From Verrucomicrobiota bacterium (lineage in GTDB: Bacteria; Verrucomicrobiota; Verrucomicrobiia; Limisphaerales; UBA1100), in NCBI GenBank assembly GCA_028343615.1, contig JAOLZA010000013.1, positions 1 to 50,242 of the forward strand: a stretch of 50,242 bases of DNA, in the 5' to 3' direction. A model generated the notes under the pieces. It was given only the letters and a program-made list of their open reading frames with translations, had not been told where the DNA came from and made no database searches. Both the position numbers and the translations under genes were made by a program. Below, piece after piece: positions 8,809 through 18,468 of the stretch; positions within the stretch are counted from its first letter, which is position 1, and the number at the start of each line of letters is the position of its first letter.

Positions 8809-10077
8809 ATGAGCACAAGAGAACCTCGCCCCATCGACCGCCGCAGCTTCCTTCAGGGTGCCGGTTTGTCTCTGGCCCTGCCGTTCCTGAAAAGTGGAGC
8901 TCCGCGGGCCTTCGCCGCAGCACCTGAAGAACGCCCCCGGCGGATCCTGGCCATCGGCAATCACCTGGGCTTTTATCCTCAGGCATTCTTCCCAAAGGAG
9001 GCCGGTGCGGACTATGTCAGCAGCCAGACCCTGAAGAACATTGAGAAGCACCGTAAGGATTTCACCGTATTCTCGAATCTGGATGATGGGGCCCATGGAG
9101 GTCATTCAGGGGTGCATACTTTCTTAAGTGGTGGCATCCGCAAGGAGGAATCGGGGGGGTTCCCCGAGAAGAATATTTCCCTGGATCAGGTAGCCGCCGA
9201 ACACAGCGGCAGCACCGCCCGTTTCCCCTCGATCAACGCCGGATTGGCGGGAGGCACGGATATGTGCTGGACTCGCACGGGCGTGCGAATCCCGCCGGTG
9301 AACAATCCCGCCCGTCTTTTTGAAGCCCTTTTCGTTCAAAGTTCAAAAGCCGAGCGCGACTTGGAGCGAAAGCGTCTGGGCCATCGGGGGAGTGTCCTCG
9401 ATGCGCTTCGTGAGTCCGCAAAATCGCTGCACGGCAACCTGAACAACGCCGATCGCGACAAGCTCGATCAGTACCTGACATCGGTGCGCGAGGTCGAGCG
9501 CAGGCTGCAGATGTCCGAGGCCTGGCTCGACAAGCCGAAGCCCAAGCCGGCCATCGACCCGATAGCCGATGAAGAACGCATGCACATCGAGGAGTTGCCG
9601 CTTTTTTTCGATCTGCTGACCCTGGCGCTGCAGACCGACTCCACCCGGGTCGCGACCTTCGAGATTCCGATGGGATTTACGACCTCCGACCTGGACAACG
9701 TCACCTCCGGCTACCACGGCCTCTCACACCATAGCAAGGGCGAGGACAAGCTGGAACAACTCAAGGTGGTGGAGGATTACATCTTCACCCAGGTCAACCG
9801 ACTCTTCGACGGTCTGCAGGAGGCAAAGATCTTCAACGACACTCTGGTGGTCATGGGCAGTGGCATGAGCGACGGTTCCCAGCACAGCAACAAGGATCTA
9901 CCCGTGCTCCTGGCCGGCGGAGGTCTCAAGCATCAGGGCCACGTGGTCAGCCCCGCGGACAAGCATAAGCGCGTGCCCCTGTCCAATCTGTGGTTGTCAT
10001 CCCTGCAATGGTTTGGTGTCGAGCGCGATCGTTTTGGCAAGAGCAACGGCACTTTTTCACAGATGGATTTTTCCTGA
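8809..10077 (+). CDS. DUF1552 family protein with Tat signal (second copy)
   Basis: A 422-residue DUF1552 protein. IDRRSFLQGAGLSLALPFLKSG is a clear Tat signal (RR-S-F-L-Q then a hydrophobic run). The body shows RRILAIGNHLGFYPQAFFP, GGHSGVHTFLSGG, the charged middle LDQYLTSVREVERRLQ, and the late GYHGLSHHSKGEDKL and VVMGSGMSDGSQHSNKDLPVLLAGG segments with His/Asp clusters. Molecular role is not established. It lies 3 bases before the PSCyt1 gene 10081-12549, so the two are clearly co-translated. Codons are strongly C/G-ending, in contrast to 12626-16050 downstream, hinting that the pair moved as a unit. Confidence 0.9.
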   Translation: MSTREPRPIDRRSFLQGAGLSLALPFLKSGAPRAFAAAPEERPRRILAIGNHLGFYPQAFFPKEAGADYVSSQTLKNIEKHRKDFTVFSNLDDGAHGGHSGVHTFLSGGIRKEESGGFPEKNISLDQVAAEHSGSTARFPSINAGLAGGTDMCWTRTGVRIPPVNNPARLFEALFVQSSKAERDLERKRLGHRGSVLDALRESAKSLHGNLNNADRDKLDQYLTSVREVERRLQMSEAWLDKPKPKPAIDPIADEERMHIEELPLFFDLLTLALQTDSTRVATFEIPMGFTTSDLDNVTSGYHGLSHHSKGEDKLEQLKVVEDYIFTQVNRLFDGLQEAKIFNDTLVVMGSGMSDGSQHSNKDLPVLLAGGGLKHQGHVVSPADKHKRVPLSNLWLSSLQWFGVERDRFGKSNGTFSQMDFS

Positions 10078-10080
10078 ACG

Positions 10081-12549
10081 ATGAATCGCTCACATCATAT
10101 CGCGATTGCCTTCCTCGGACTCTTCTCAGTAGGTGCTCTGCAGGCCGAGTTGCCCGAAACCTTCCTCAAGCAGTACTGCTACAAGTGTCACGGACCGGAC
10201 AAGCAAAAGGCCAAGCGCCGCTTCGACACCTTGCCCGCTACCATCAAAGATTTTCGACAGCAGGAGCAATGGCAGGAGATCATCGATCAGCTTAACCTGA
10301 GTGAGATGCCGCCCGAAGACGAAGAGCAACCCACCCAGGAAGAGAGGCTTGCTGCGGTTAAGAGTATGACCGTTGCCATCGCTGATGCCCGCGAGAAATT
10401 CGCCGGCGCCAGTCAACACACGACTCTCCGTCGCCTGAACAAAGTGGAGTATCAAAAAACCATCAGCGACCTGCTCAGTCTTAACATTGACGTATGGAAC
10501 CCGGCAGAGGATTTTCCTGCGGAAGTAACGGCCGAAGGGTTCGATAACGACGGTGCTCAACTCGTGACCTCCGGCCTGCTGTTGCAAAAATACCTCCCTG
10601 CGGCCGAGGCGGCAGTTAAACGCGCCACGCACTTCGGGGAAAAGCCAGAAACCAAACTATACGCGCAGCAAACGCCGTTTTATTTCAAGGGCAATGAAGC
10701 CAAGGGCTTGCCCAAGTTATTTCAGACTGGCCGGTTTCGTTTTGTTCCTGAGACGCCTTACACCGATCTCTACGGCCGTCATTATCGCGGCGGACATATC
10801 GGCTTCCTGCCACTGTTTCGACAAGGAGGAGTTACTTATAGCGGCATTTACACCATTCGAGTTCGGGCTGCAGCGGTGGGCCGCGTCCATGACTACGGCA
10901 AAGCTCTGGGCGATTTTCGAAATGGTGATCCATTGGTAATGGAGATTGCAGCAGTGGATCGACGTGGCAGTGTCACTAGCACGGGCAACGTTTCGAAAAT
11001 GACTTCGCTGGCGCGCATAGAGCTAACCAGCGAGAAGCCGAAATGGTTCCAATGGAAGGTCTACATGGAAGCCGGCTACGAGCCGGAAGTCCGCTTTCGC
11101 AATGGCCCTCTGGCGGCTAAGCGAATGGTCCGAGTACTAACGACTCAGGCCGCCGATAAACCGGAATTCAAGCCTTTCATCGGCATGAAGGCCGGCATCG
11201 AGAAGGGGAACGGCGTACTCAAGGCCTATAAGGGCCCCCGCCTGCGGATCTGGGAAATCAAAGTCGAAGGCCCGCATCAGCAGAGCTGGCCGCCGCTAGG
11301 GCACCGCGTGCTCTTTGGGAATCTCAAGCCGGGCGAACTGAACCCGGAAACAATTAACGAGCGCCTGAGTGCCTTCGCCAGAAGTGCCTTCCGGCGTCCA
11401 CCGACCGAGGGCGAGCTTAAGCCGATCCGCTCCCTGGTCGCAGCCAAACTGGAGGCCGGACTCAAGCCTCTCGATACATTGCAGCTCGGGTTCCAGGCCA
11501 TCCTGTGCGCGCCAGGTTTTCTCTACCTGAATGAGGGTGAGGGACAACTTGAAGGCTACGCCCTGGCCTCACGCCTCTCCTATTTCCTGTGGTCTTCCAT
11601 GCCTGATGATGAACTGCTCAAGCTCGCCGCTGCCGGCACACTCGGTGAACCTGCGGCTCGGCGCAAGCAGGTGGAACGTATGCTTGCCGATCCGAAGGGG
11701 CAGCGCTTCGTGAGTAACTTCACGCGGATCTGGCTCGAACTCGATAATATTGGCAAGATGCCGCCGTCCAAGGACTTCCTGACCTACTATCGGGATAACC
11801 TGGATAACGCCATGGGCAAGGAGACCGAGCATTTCTTCGGGCACATACTCAAGGAGAACCTGCCGCCCCGCGAGTTTCTCACGGCCAACTACAGTTTTCT
11901 CAACCGCGAGCTGGCGGAGCATTACGGAATGCCTGGGCTCAAAGGGAATCACTTCCGTAAGGTTATTCTGCCGAAGGCATCGCGCGGTGGAATCCTGGGG
12001 CACGGCAGCTTTCTAACAGCTTCGGCCAATGGCGTTGACACCTCGCCGGTAGTGCGGGGAATTTACGTGATGAACAAACTCCTGGACTATACCCCGCCGC
12101 CACCGCCAGACGACGTGCCTGCCATTGAACCAGACCTTCGCGGCGCGACCACCCTGAGGGAGCAATTAATCAAACACCGGGCGGATGCCACCTGCGCCCA
12201 GTGCCACAACAAGATCGACCCGCCGGGCTTCGCCTTGGAGAACTATGACGCCATCGGCGCTTGGCGCGATCAATACACCGGTAAACTGAAAATAGACTCC
12301 TCCGGCAAGCTCCCTGGCGGCAAGAGCTTCGAATCGAACGCCGAGTTCAGGAAGTTGATTGGCTTGCAGGACGAAACCTTCACCCGTTGCCTGACCAAGA
12401 AGCTGCTCACCTACGCCATCGGCCGTAAACTCAACAGCAGCGACCGCCCGAGCATCGACAAGATCACCAAGGAAATGGCCAGCAAGGATAAAGGCCTCCG
12501 TGATCTCATCCAAGCCGTCGTCGCCAGCGAGAGCTTCCTCCAGAACTAG
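10081..12549 (+). CDS. PSCyt1/DUF1587/DUF1592/DUF1588/DUF1585 protein
   Basis: An 822-residue secreted protein with the full family architecture. Signal residues 1-22; CYKCH at 33-37 with GPDKQKAKRRFDTL (PSCyt1); TTLRRLNKVEYQKTISDLL (DUF1587); a middle beta-rich part of about residues 200-420 with GIYTIRVRAAAVGR, perhaps a sugar- or ligand-binding module; ALASRLSYFLWSSMPDDELL (DUF1595/1592); REQLIKHRADATCAQCHNKIDPPGFALENYD with CAQCH at 705-709 (DUF1588); and the C-terminal FTRCLTKKLLTYAIGRKL to VVASESFLQN (DUF1585). Two c-type heme sites suggest a periplasmic electron-transfer or structural role; no reaction is known. It is coupled to the DUF1552 gene upstream. Confidence 0.92.
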   Translation: MNRSHHIAIAFLGLFSVGALQAELPETFLKQYCYKCHGPDKQKAKRRFDTLPATIKDFRQQEQWQEIIDQLNLSEMPPEDEEQPTQEERLAAVKSMTVAIADAREKFAGASQHTTLRRLNKVEYQKTISDLLSLNIDVWNPAEDFPAEVTAEGFDNDGAQLVTSGLLLQKYLPAAEAAVKRATHFGEKPETKLYAQQTPFYFKGNEAKGLPKLFQTGRFRFVPETPYTDLYGRHYRGGHIGFLPLFRQGGVTYSGIYTIRVRAAAVGRVHDYGKALGDFRNGDPLVMEIAAVDRRGSVTSTGNVSKMTSLARIELTSEKPKWFQWKVYMEAGYEPEVRFRNGPLAAKRMVRVLTTQAADKPEFKPFIGMKAGIEKGNGVLKAYKGPRLRIWEIKVEGPHQQSWPPLGHRVLFGNLKPGELNPETINERLSAFARSAFRRPPTEGELKPIRSLVAAKLEAGLKPLDTLQLGFQAILCAPGFLYLNEGEGQLEGYALASRLSYFLWSSMPDDELLKLAAAGTLGEPAARRKQVERMLADPKGQRFVSNFTRIWLELDNIGKMPPSKDFLTYYRDNLDNAMGKETEHFFGHILKENLPPREFLTANYSFLNRELAEHYGMPGLKGNHFRKVILPKASRGGILGHGSFLTASANGVDTSPVVRGIYVMNKLLDYTPPPPPDDVPAIEPDLRGATTLREQLIKHRADATCAQCHNKIDPPGFALENYDAIGAWRDQYTGKLKIDSSGKLPGGKSFESNAEFRKLIGLQDETFTRCLTKKLLTYAIGRKLNSSDRPSIDKITKEMASKDKGLRDLIQAVVASESFLQN

Positions 12550-12625
12550 GGAATCAGAGCTGACGTGAAAAGTAAGAAGCCTCCCGAAAATACGCACTGA
12601 ATAAAGATCCACTGCAGAATCCTTA

Positions 12626-13807
12626 ATGAACATCACTAGATTATTCTTGGTTCAGATAATGTTACTCCTTTCCTTTGCTTACGCAGAGAAAAGCGATCCG
12701 CAATTGGACCTTATTGTTTCCGCTTTGCAAAAAGTTGATAATCCAAAAGTTCAGGTCAGCTTTTTACGGGGGATGCTTTCCGGGTTAGTAGGGCAGCGAA
12801 ATGTAACTGCGCCAAAAGGTTGGGCAATCTTGAAGGCCAAGCTTGAAAAACAGAATAACGCGGAGGTGAAAAAACTGGTTGCGCAGTTGAGCCAAATTTT
12901 TGGTGATGAATCGGCTAGTCAAGCTGCCTTGGCAACCTTACGTGATAACACCGCTAAGCTTGAGGCCCGAAGAAGTGCCCTCAAGTCGCTGGTGGCCCAA
13001 CGGCATGCCGGAGTGCCGGTCGTTCTTGAAAGCTTATTGAGTCAGTCGTTCCAGCTGGATGTGATTCGTGCCTATGCATCTTATGATCACCCGAAGGCAC
13101 CGGTTGTTCTCCTTAAGAAATATCCCAAGTTTGATCCCAATGCGCGACGGGCAGTGATCGAGACCTTGTCCTCACGCAAGACTTATGCCCGGGCGCTGCT
13201 TAAGGCCATTGAGCAAGGTCAGGTGAAAAAGGTGGAAGTCCCGGCTTATGTGGCACGGAGCCTGAAAGCACTGTTGGGGGAGGGCTTTGAAAAGGTTTAT
13301 GGAAAGGTAAAGGAAGTGTCGGCTGATAAAGGCAAGTTGATGGCCCAATACAAATCCAAAATACTATCACCTGCAATGAACAATGCAGATGCTTCGCGCG
13401 GGCGGGCAGTATACCAGAGAACCTGTGCGGCATGCCATGTGATGTACGGCGAGGGAGGTAAGATCGGGCCGGAGCTCACGGGGTCCAACCGTGCTGATAC
13501 TGACTATATACTGCTTAACATTCTCGATCCCAACTTCGACGTGCCTGAGGGTTATCGTATGGTTACGATAACCGGTAAGGATGGTCGCGTTTATGCCGGC
13601 AACGTGACTGAGGAGGATAATGCCAAGGTAGTCTTGACCATGGTTGGCCAGACCAGCGTCATTCCCAAAGCCGATATCAAGACGCGTCTGGTATCTAAAA
13701 TATCTCTGATGCCTGAAGGGCTTCTATTGACTCTGAAGGATGAGGAATTTCTTGATTTGATTAAATACCTCAAAACTGAGAAACAAGTGGAGCTACCTAA
13801 GCAATGA
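12626..13807 (+). CDS. PVC-type c-heme protein with N-terminal helical repeats
   Basis: A 393-residue secreted protein (signal ITRLFLVQIMLLLSFAYA). Residues about 25-240 are helical, HEAT-like repeats (LATLRDNTAKLEARRSALKSLV, VIRAYASYDHPKAPVVLLKK). The C-terminal part is the PVC heme-binding domain (TIGR02603-like): RGRAVYQRTCAACHVMYGEGGKIGPELTGSNR with CAACH at 267-271, then the domain's beta-strand tail with GRVYAGNVTEEDNAKVVL. It probably passes electrons from the dehydrogenase-like protein encoded next. The stop overlaps the next start by four bases (ATGA). The usual arrangement is one fused polypeptide; here heme and propeller are separate genes, with heme first. Confidence 0.86.
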   Translation: MNITRLFLVQIMLLLSFAYAEKSDPQLDLIVSALQKVDNPKVQVSFLRGMLSGLVGQRNVTAPKGWAILKAKLEKQNNAEVKKLVAQLSQIFGDESASQAALATLRDNTAKLEARRSALKSLVAQRHAGVPVVLESLLSQSFQLDVIRAYASYDHPKAPVVLLKKYPKFDPNARRAVIETLSSRKTYARALLKAIEQGQVKKVEVPAYVARSLKALLGEGFEKVYGKVKEVSADKGKLMAQYKSKILSPAMNNADASRGRAVYQRTCAACHVMYGEGGKIGPELTGSNRADTDYILLNILDPNFDVPEGYRMVTITGKDGRVYAGNVTEEDNAKVVLTMVGQTSVIPKADIKTRLVSKISLMPEGLLLTLKDEEFLDLIKYLKTEKQVELPKQ

Positions 13808-16050
13808 ATTACCGAATAATTACCGCCATCACCCTCGTTTTTGGATCAGCCCTCTGGTTTTGGTCTGCCACACCCACGAGTAACGCCAAATTTCTAAAGC
13901 CAGCCGAGGCCATTAAGCAAATGACGGTGCCCGAGGGATTTGAAGTGACTGCCTTTGTTGCTGAACCTGATATTGGTGAATGTATTGCCTTTTGTTTTGA
14001 TGATCGCGGTCGGTTATGGACCCTGGAGAATTACAATTATAAAACCCGAAAGTCTCACAGTGAGGATCAGCGTAATCGAATCCAGATATTTGAGGATGTG
14101 AATGGAGACGGCGTTTTTGATACCAAAAAACTTTTTACTGACAAACTTACTTTTAGCTCAGGTATTGCTGTTGGAATGGGTGGAGTTTATGTCGGCAAAC
14201 CGCCTGAACTGATTTTTATTCCTGATACCGATGGGGATGATAAGCCCGATGGTGAACCCAAGGTTTTATTGGATGGTTGGGGTATCAATGATCGGCATGA
14301 GACTTTGAACAGTTTTATCTGGGGACCTGACGGTTGGCTTTACGGATGTCACGGGGTTTTCACGCGTTCGCAGGTAGGCAAGCCGGGCACTCCGGAGAGT
14401 GAGCGGCAGTATATCGATGGAGGTATCTGGCGTTGGCATCCTGTGAGTGAGGAGTTTGAGGTTTTTGCCGAAGGGTTATCCAACCCGTGGGGGTTTGATT
14501 TCAATGACCATGGGCAGGGTTTTGCCACCTGCTGCGTAATTCCCCATCTGTTTCATATTGTTCAGGGAGGAGTTTATCACAAGCAGAGCAAGCAAAACGT
14601 GAACCGTTTTGTTTATGATAATATTAAAACGATTCGAGACCACGCCCACAAATCGGCTCATGGTGGCGCACGATTTTACCTAGCGGATGTCTTTCCCAAG
14701 AAATACCGGGATCAGCTCTTCATGTGTAATATTCACCAGCACAGTGTGCTTACCGACTATATGGTGCCGAAAGGCTCGAGTTTTATTGGAAAGCACGGGG
14801 AGGATTTCTTGCCGGCCAATGACCTTGCCTGGGTTGGGTTTAGTGTGGAAACGGGTCCTGAAGGGGCTGTCTATATACTTGATTGGCACGACCAGAATAT
14901 CTGCGGAAACGAGGTTAAGTTCCCAAATTCCAGCCGGGTTTATCGGATTATGCCAAAAGGCATTAAGCCTATTAAGCGCCCAAACCTCCGTTCATTGAGC
15001 GACCTGGAATTGGTTGAGATGCAGAAACATTCCAATGATTGGTATGTGCGTCATGCCCGGGTCATTCTTCATCACCGATCGATCATCGGGAAACTGGATG
15101 CGCCCAAGGTTCACGCAAAGCTTGAAGAGATGCTCAAGCAAGCCAAAACCCAAGCCAAACGGCTGCGGGCTTTGTGGGCACTTCATGTGACTGGAGGATT
15201 AAAAGCAAAAAGTGGCGCACGTTTGGTTGAGCTGCTTTCCCATTCTGATGAGTATGTTCGGGCATGGTCGATTCAGTTTCTATGCGAAGATAAAAAACCT
15301 TCATCAAAGGCTCTGAATAAATTCAATGACATGGCCAAGAGTGAAAAATCCCCAGTGGTTCGACTTTACTTGGCCGCCGCCTTACAACGCCTGCCTTTCG
15401 AGCAACGCTGGTCTATTTTAGAATCCTTGGCAGCTCATGAGGAGGACGTGGAAGATCATAACATCCCGCGTATGCTTTGGTTGGCGCTTGAGCCAATGGT
15501 TCCGGAGAACCAAGCCAAGGCCCTGACCTTGGCGGTGAGTTCAAAGATGCCAAAGTTGCAAGAGTTTGTGCCGCGTCGGATCTTAGGAGAAGTGAGTGCT
15601 CCTACGCCCAAAGGGTCTTGGCAAAGAGTGATTAAAAAAGTGGCTCCGGGCTTTTCCGTGAAGAATGTTGGGAAGGGGGGAGTCGTTCATCATGCCGTCT
15701 TTCGAAATCGGCCTGCTGTCCAGACGCATCCATTAAAGCAGGGTGTTCCGTCCGAATTAACCAGGGAACTTGATATTCCAAAGAATAAGAAAACTATTCT
15801 CACCACCGTGGTCAGTCATCATCCGCACGGGGACTGGTTGTTGCGTGTTAGAGTAAATGGGAAAATAATTTCCGAACAATCGGTCTCTTCAAAAACAGTT
15901 GAAAATGAGTGGTTCACTCACACGGTTGATCTTTCAAAGTACGCAGGGAAAAAGATTAAACTCCAATTAGAGAACCAGCCTTCTGGCTGGCGTAATGAAT
16001 GGGCCTATTGGAATGAAGTTAAAGTGATTAGCATACCGGCTACCGAATAA
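13804..16050 (+). CDS. PVC dehydrogenase-like beta-propeller with HEAT repeats and C-terminal module
   Basis: A 748-residue exported protein. Residues about 40-400 form the membrane-bound-dehydrogenase-type propeller (TIGR02604-like): MTVPEGFEVTAFVAEPDIGE, DRGRLWTLENYNYKTR, DVNGDGVFDTKKLFTD, IWGPDGWLYGCHGVFTRS, GLSNPWGFDFND, GPEGAVYILDWHDQN. Residues about 410-590 are HEAT-like helices. Residues about 613-748 form a beta-rich module (THPLKQGV, HGDWLLRVRVNG, VDLSKYAGKKIKLQLENQ) also found at the end of the sulfatase at 21194-23209. No CXXCH is present; the heme is on the co-translated upstream protein. It is probably a sugar or polyol dehydrogenase, but the cofactor (PQQ or other) cannot be told from sequence. 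Confidence 0.87.
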   Translation: MNYRIITAITLVFGSALWFWSATPTSNAKFLKPAEAIKQMTVPEGFEVTAFVAEPDIGECIAFCFDDRGRLWTLENYNYKTRKSHSEDQRNRIQIFEDVNGDGVFDTKKLFTDKLTFSSGIAVGMGGVYVGKPPELIFIPDTDGDDKPDGEPKVLLDGWGINDRHETLNSFIWGPDGWLYGCHGVFTRSQVGKPGTPESERQYIDGGIWRWHPVSEEFEVFAEGLSNPWGFDFNDHGQGFATCCVIPHLFHIVQGGVYHKQSKQNVNRFVYDNIKTIRDHAHKSAHGGARFYLADVFPKKYRDQLFMCNIHQHSVLTDYMVPKGSSFIGKHGEDFLPANDLAWVGFSVETGPEGAVYILDWHDQNICGNEVKFPNSSRVYRIMPKGIKPIKRPNLRSLSDLELVEMQKHSNDWYVRHARVILHHRSIIGKLDAPKVHAKLEEMLKQAKTQAKRLRALWALHVTGGLKAKSGARLVELLSHSDEYVRAWSIQFLCEDKKPSSKALNKFNDMAKSEKSPVVRLYLAAALQRLPFEQRWSILESLAAHEEDVEDHNIPRMLWLALEPMVPENQAKALTLAVSSKMPKLQEFVPRRILGEVSAPTPKGSWQRVIKKVAPGFSVKNVGKGGVVHHAVFRNRPAVQTHPLKQGVPSELTRELDIPKNKKTILTTVVSHHPHGDWLLRVRVNGKIISEQSVSSKTVENEWFTHTVDLSKYAGKKIKLQLENQPSGWRNEWAYWNEVKVISIPATE

Positions 16051-16066
16051 GTGGGATAATTTAAAA

Positions 16067-16942
16067 ATGAAAAATCTGATTCTAAATATCATTGTGCTGG
16101 CCGGGTTGATGTCCGGTACCGGGAGTGAGGCGGCTGATAAAAAGGCAAAGGTGGTGTTCATCTCCGGCAAACCGAGTCATGGTCGATTAGCTCATGAACA
16201 TCGGGCAGGAAATATGCTTTTAGCCAAGGCCCTTAATGAATCGGGCCTGCCTGTCGAGGCGGTGGTCCTCAAGGATGTAGGTTACCCGAAGAATGAGTCG
16301 GTTTTGGATGATGCCTCCACCATTGTGATTTTTTGTACCGGCCACGGCGGGCATGTGCTCAATCCTAAGCTTAAGGAGTTTGACGCCCTGATGAAAAAAG
16401 GCAAAGGCGTGGTAATGATTCACTGGGCTACTGAGGCGATCAAGGGCGATCCGGGTAATAAATTCCTCGAATGGATGGGGGGGTTCTGTGATCTGAACTG
16501 GTCGGTGAACCCACACTGGACACCGAATTTCAAACCCCAGAAGCATGAAATCTGGAATGGTGTGAAATCCTTTAGTGCGAACGATGAGTGGTATTACCAC
16601 ATGCGTTTTGTGAAGGGCCTCAAGGGTGTGACGCCGATTCTTACTGATTTACCTCCTGCGAAAACCCTGCGCCGCAAGGATGGGGCACGCAGTGGTAACC
16701 CGACCGTACGCAAGGCGGTTGCCAATGGGGAAAGTCAACATGTGGGCTGGGCTTATGAGCGTTCGGGGGGTGGAAGAGGTTTCGGGTTTACCGGTGGTCA
16801 CGTGCATATGAATTGGCAGAATGACGACAACCGCAAATTGATGCTTAATGCCATTCTGTGGACTGCGAAGGTAAAGATTCCCAAGGATGGGGTTCCTTCC
16901 AAGACTCCGACTAAAGAGGAAATGCTCTCCAATCTGGATTAG
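16067..16942 (+). CDS. Secreted ThuA-like protein
   Basis: A 291-residue protein with a signal peptide (ILNIIVLAGLMSGTGSEA) and a ThuA-like glutamine-amidotransferase-like fold: KAKVVFISGKPSHGRLAHEH, STIVIFCTGHGGHVLNPKLKEFDALMKKGKGVVMIHWATEA, then FTGGHVHMNWQNDDNRKLMLNAILW at the end. In the family these segments form a flavodoxin-like core, and trehalose-utilisation ThuA proteins have been linked to 3-keto-sugar metabolism. It lies 16 bases after the dehydrogenase-like gene, consistent with handling keto sugars made by that enzyme. That link is inference. The start is the first ATG, preceded by an A-rich leader without a strong ribosome site. Confidence 0.88.
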   Translation: MKNLILNIIVLAGLMSGTGSEAADKKAKVVFISGKPSHGRLAHEHRAGNMLLAKALNESGLPVEAVVLKDVGYPKNESVLDDASTIVIFCTGHGGHVLNPKLKEFDALMKKGKGVVMIHWATEAIKGDPGNKFLEWMGGFCDLNWSVNPHWTPNFKPQKHEIWNGVKSFSANDEWYYHMRFVKGLKGVTPILTDLPPAKTLRRKDGARSGNPTVRKAVANGESQHVGWAYERSGGGRGFGFTGGHVHMNWQNDDNRKLMLNAILWTAKVKIPKDGVPSKTPTKEEMLSNLD

Positions 16943-16962
16943 TTCTAATCAGGTAAATCACG

Positions 16963-18468
16963 ATGTTGTTTCGCTACGTTCTTGTTTTTCTATTCACGGT
17001 ACTGGGCTTGTTTGCCGGCCCCCCCAATATACTTTTCTGTATTTCGGATGATCAGTCCTATGCCCACACCGGTGCCAATGGTGATCCGGTGGTCAAGACG
17101 CCCGCCTTTGATCGGGTGGCCCGTGAGGGCATTCGGTTTACGCATGCTTTTTGCGATGCTCCGACCTGCGGGCCGTCTCGCAGCGCCATCCTCACCGGAC
17201 AACCGATTTGGAGGCTTGAAGAGGCGGGCAATATTCACAGCACTTTGCCGAAGAAATTCCTTACTTATGCGGAATTACTAAAGAATGCAGGTTACGCCAC
17301 AGGTTTCACCGGAAAAGGATGGAGCCCGGGTCGTCTCGCTGCAGGTGGGCGTGATGCCAATCCTGCTGGAGAGGAGTTTAAGAAGAAAACGCTTAAACCT
17401 TCATTTAGGCATATGTCCAATAAGGATTATGCATCCAACTTCGAGGATTTCCTCAGCCAAGTTAAAAAGGATCAGCCGTTTTGTTTTTGGTTGGGAACTC
17501 ATGAACCGCATCGCGGGTTTGAGGCTGGAGCTGGAGAAAGATCGGGCAAAGATCCATCGAAGGTGATTGTCCCAAAAATTTTTCCCGACCACCCCGTGGT
17601 GAGGAGCGACATCCTCGATTACTACGTCGAGGTCGAGCATTTCGATCAAATGGTTGCCCGGGCCATGAAATCCTTGGAAAAATCGGGCCAGCTGGACAAC
17701 ACAATCGTGGTCGTGACAAGCGACCACGGCATGCCTTTTCCCCGGGCTAAGGCAAGCCTTCACGACGACGGTTCACGAGTTCCATTGGCCATTCGCTGGC
17801 CCAAGGGCATCAAGGATTCCGGTCGCACGGTAGATGCCTGCGTGAACCTCAGCAGCCTTGCCCCAACCTTTCTGACAGCGGCCGGCTTGCAGGTGCCGGA
17901 CATGATGACTGCAGCAAGCCTGATGCATGTGTTCAGCAACGCGGGAACGCCGAACCTAAGAGCTTATCAAGACAAGTCCGCCGCCTTCATTGCCATGGAA
18001 CGCCACGACGGGTGCCGCAAGGGAGGCAAGGGCTATCCCTGTCGCGCTATCCGCACAGGGGAATATCTCTATATCAAGAATTTCAAGCCCGACCGCTGGC
18101 CGGCGGGTAACCCGGACCGTGAATTCTGCGCCCGCTACATTCCCTTCGGCGAAGTCGATTCCTCGCCTACCAAGTCGCTCCTCATGGACAACAAGGACAA
18201 GCCCGGGTTCAAGCGCTTCTACGATCTAGCCTTTGCCAAGCGTCCGGCCGAAGAACTGTACCACGTCACCAAGGATCCGGGGCAGATCGTCAACCTCGCC
18301 GGGAACTCCAAGTATGCTGTGGTTCAAAAGAAATTGGCAGCCCGATTGCAGGAGCACCTAGTTCGCACCAAAGACCCTCGTGTGCTTGGCCTGGATGCCC
18401 CGTGGGATTACTATCCTTATTACGGTGCTCGGCGAAACAAGAATTGGCGGGTTGATCCCAAGCCATGA
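16963..18468 (+). CDS. Secreted sulfatase (sulfatase 2), N-sulfoglucosamine-sulfohydrolase-like
   Basis: A 501-residue sulfatase. Signal RYVLVFLFTVLGLFAG; PPNILFCISDDQSYAHTGANG; CGPSR with Cys69 as the formylglycine site; LGTHEPHRGFEAGAG; TIVVVTSDHGMPFPRAKASLHDDGSRVPLAIRWPKG. The short GMPFPRAK after the second metal-site Asp-His, and the tail with DPRVLG, match heparan N-sulfatase-like (S1_8) proteins, so an N- or O-sulfated hexosamine is a fair guess. Codon use changes inside the gene. In the 24 codons from 17251, 9 end in G or C; in the 21 codons from 17584, 18 do, as if two histories were joined near 17570. The stop overlaps the next start by four bases. Confidence 0.92.
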   Translation: MLFRYVLVFLFTVLGLFAGPPNILFCISDDQSYAHTGANGDPVVKTPAFDRVAREGIRFTHAFCDAPTCGPSRSAILTGQPIWRLEEAGNIHSTLPKKFLTYAELLKNAGYATGFTGKGWSPGRLAAGGRDANPAGEEFKKKTLKPSFRHMSNKDYASNFEDFLSQVKKDQPFCFWLGTHEPHRGFEAGAGERSGKDPSKVIVPKIFPDHPVVRSDILDYYVEVEHFDQMVARAMKSLEKSGQLDNTIVVVTSDHGMPFPRAKASLHDDGSRVPLAIRWPKGIKDSGRTVDACVNLSSLAPTFLTAAGLQVPDMMTAASLMHVFSNAGTPNLRAYQDKSAAFIAMERHDGCRKGGKGYPCRAIRTGEYLYIKNFKPDRWPAGNPDREFCARYIPFGEVDSSPTKSLLMDNKDKPGFKRFYDLAFAKRPAEELYHVTKDPGQIVNLAGNSKYAVVQKKLAARLQEHLVRTKDPRVLGLDAPWDYYPYYGARRNKNWRVDPKP

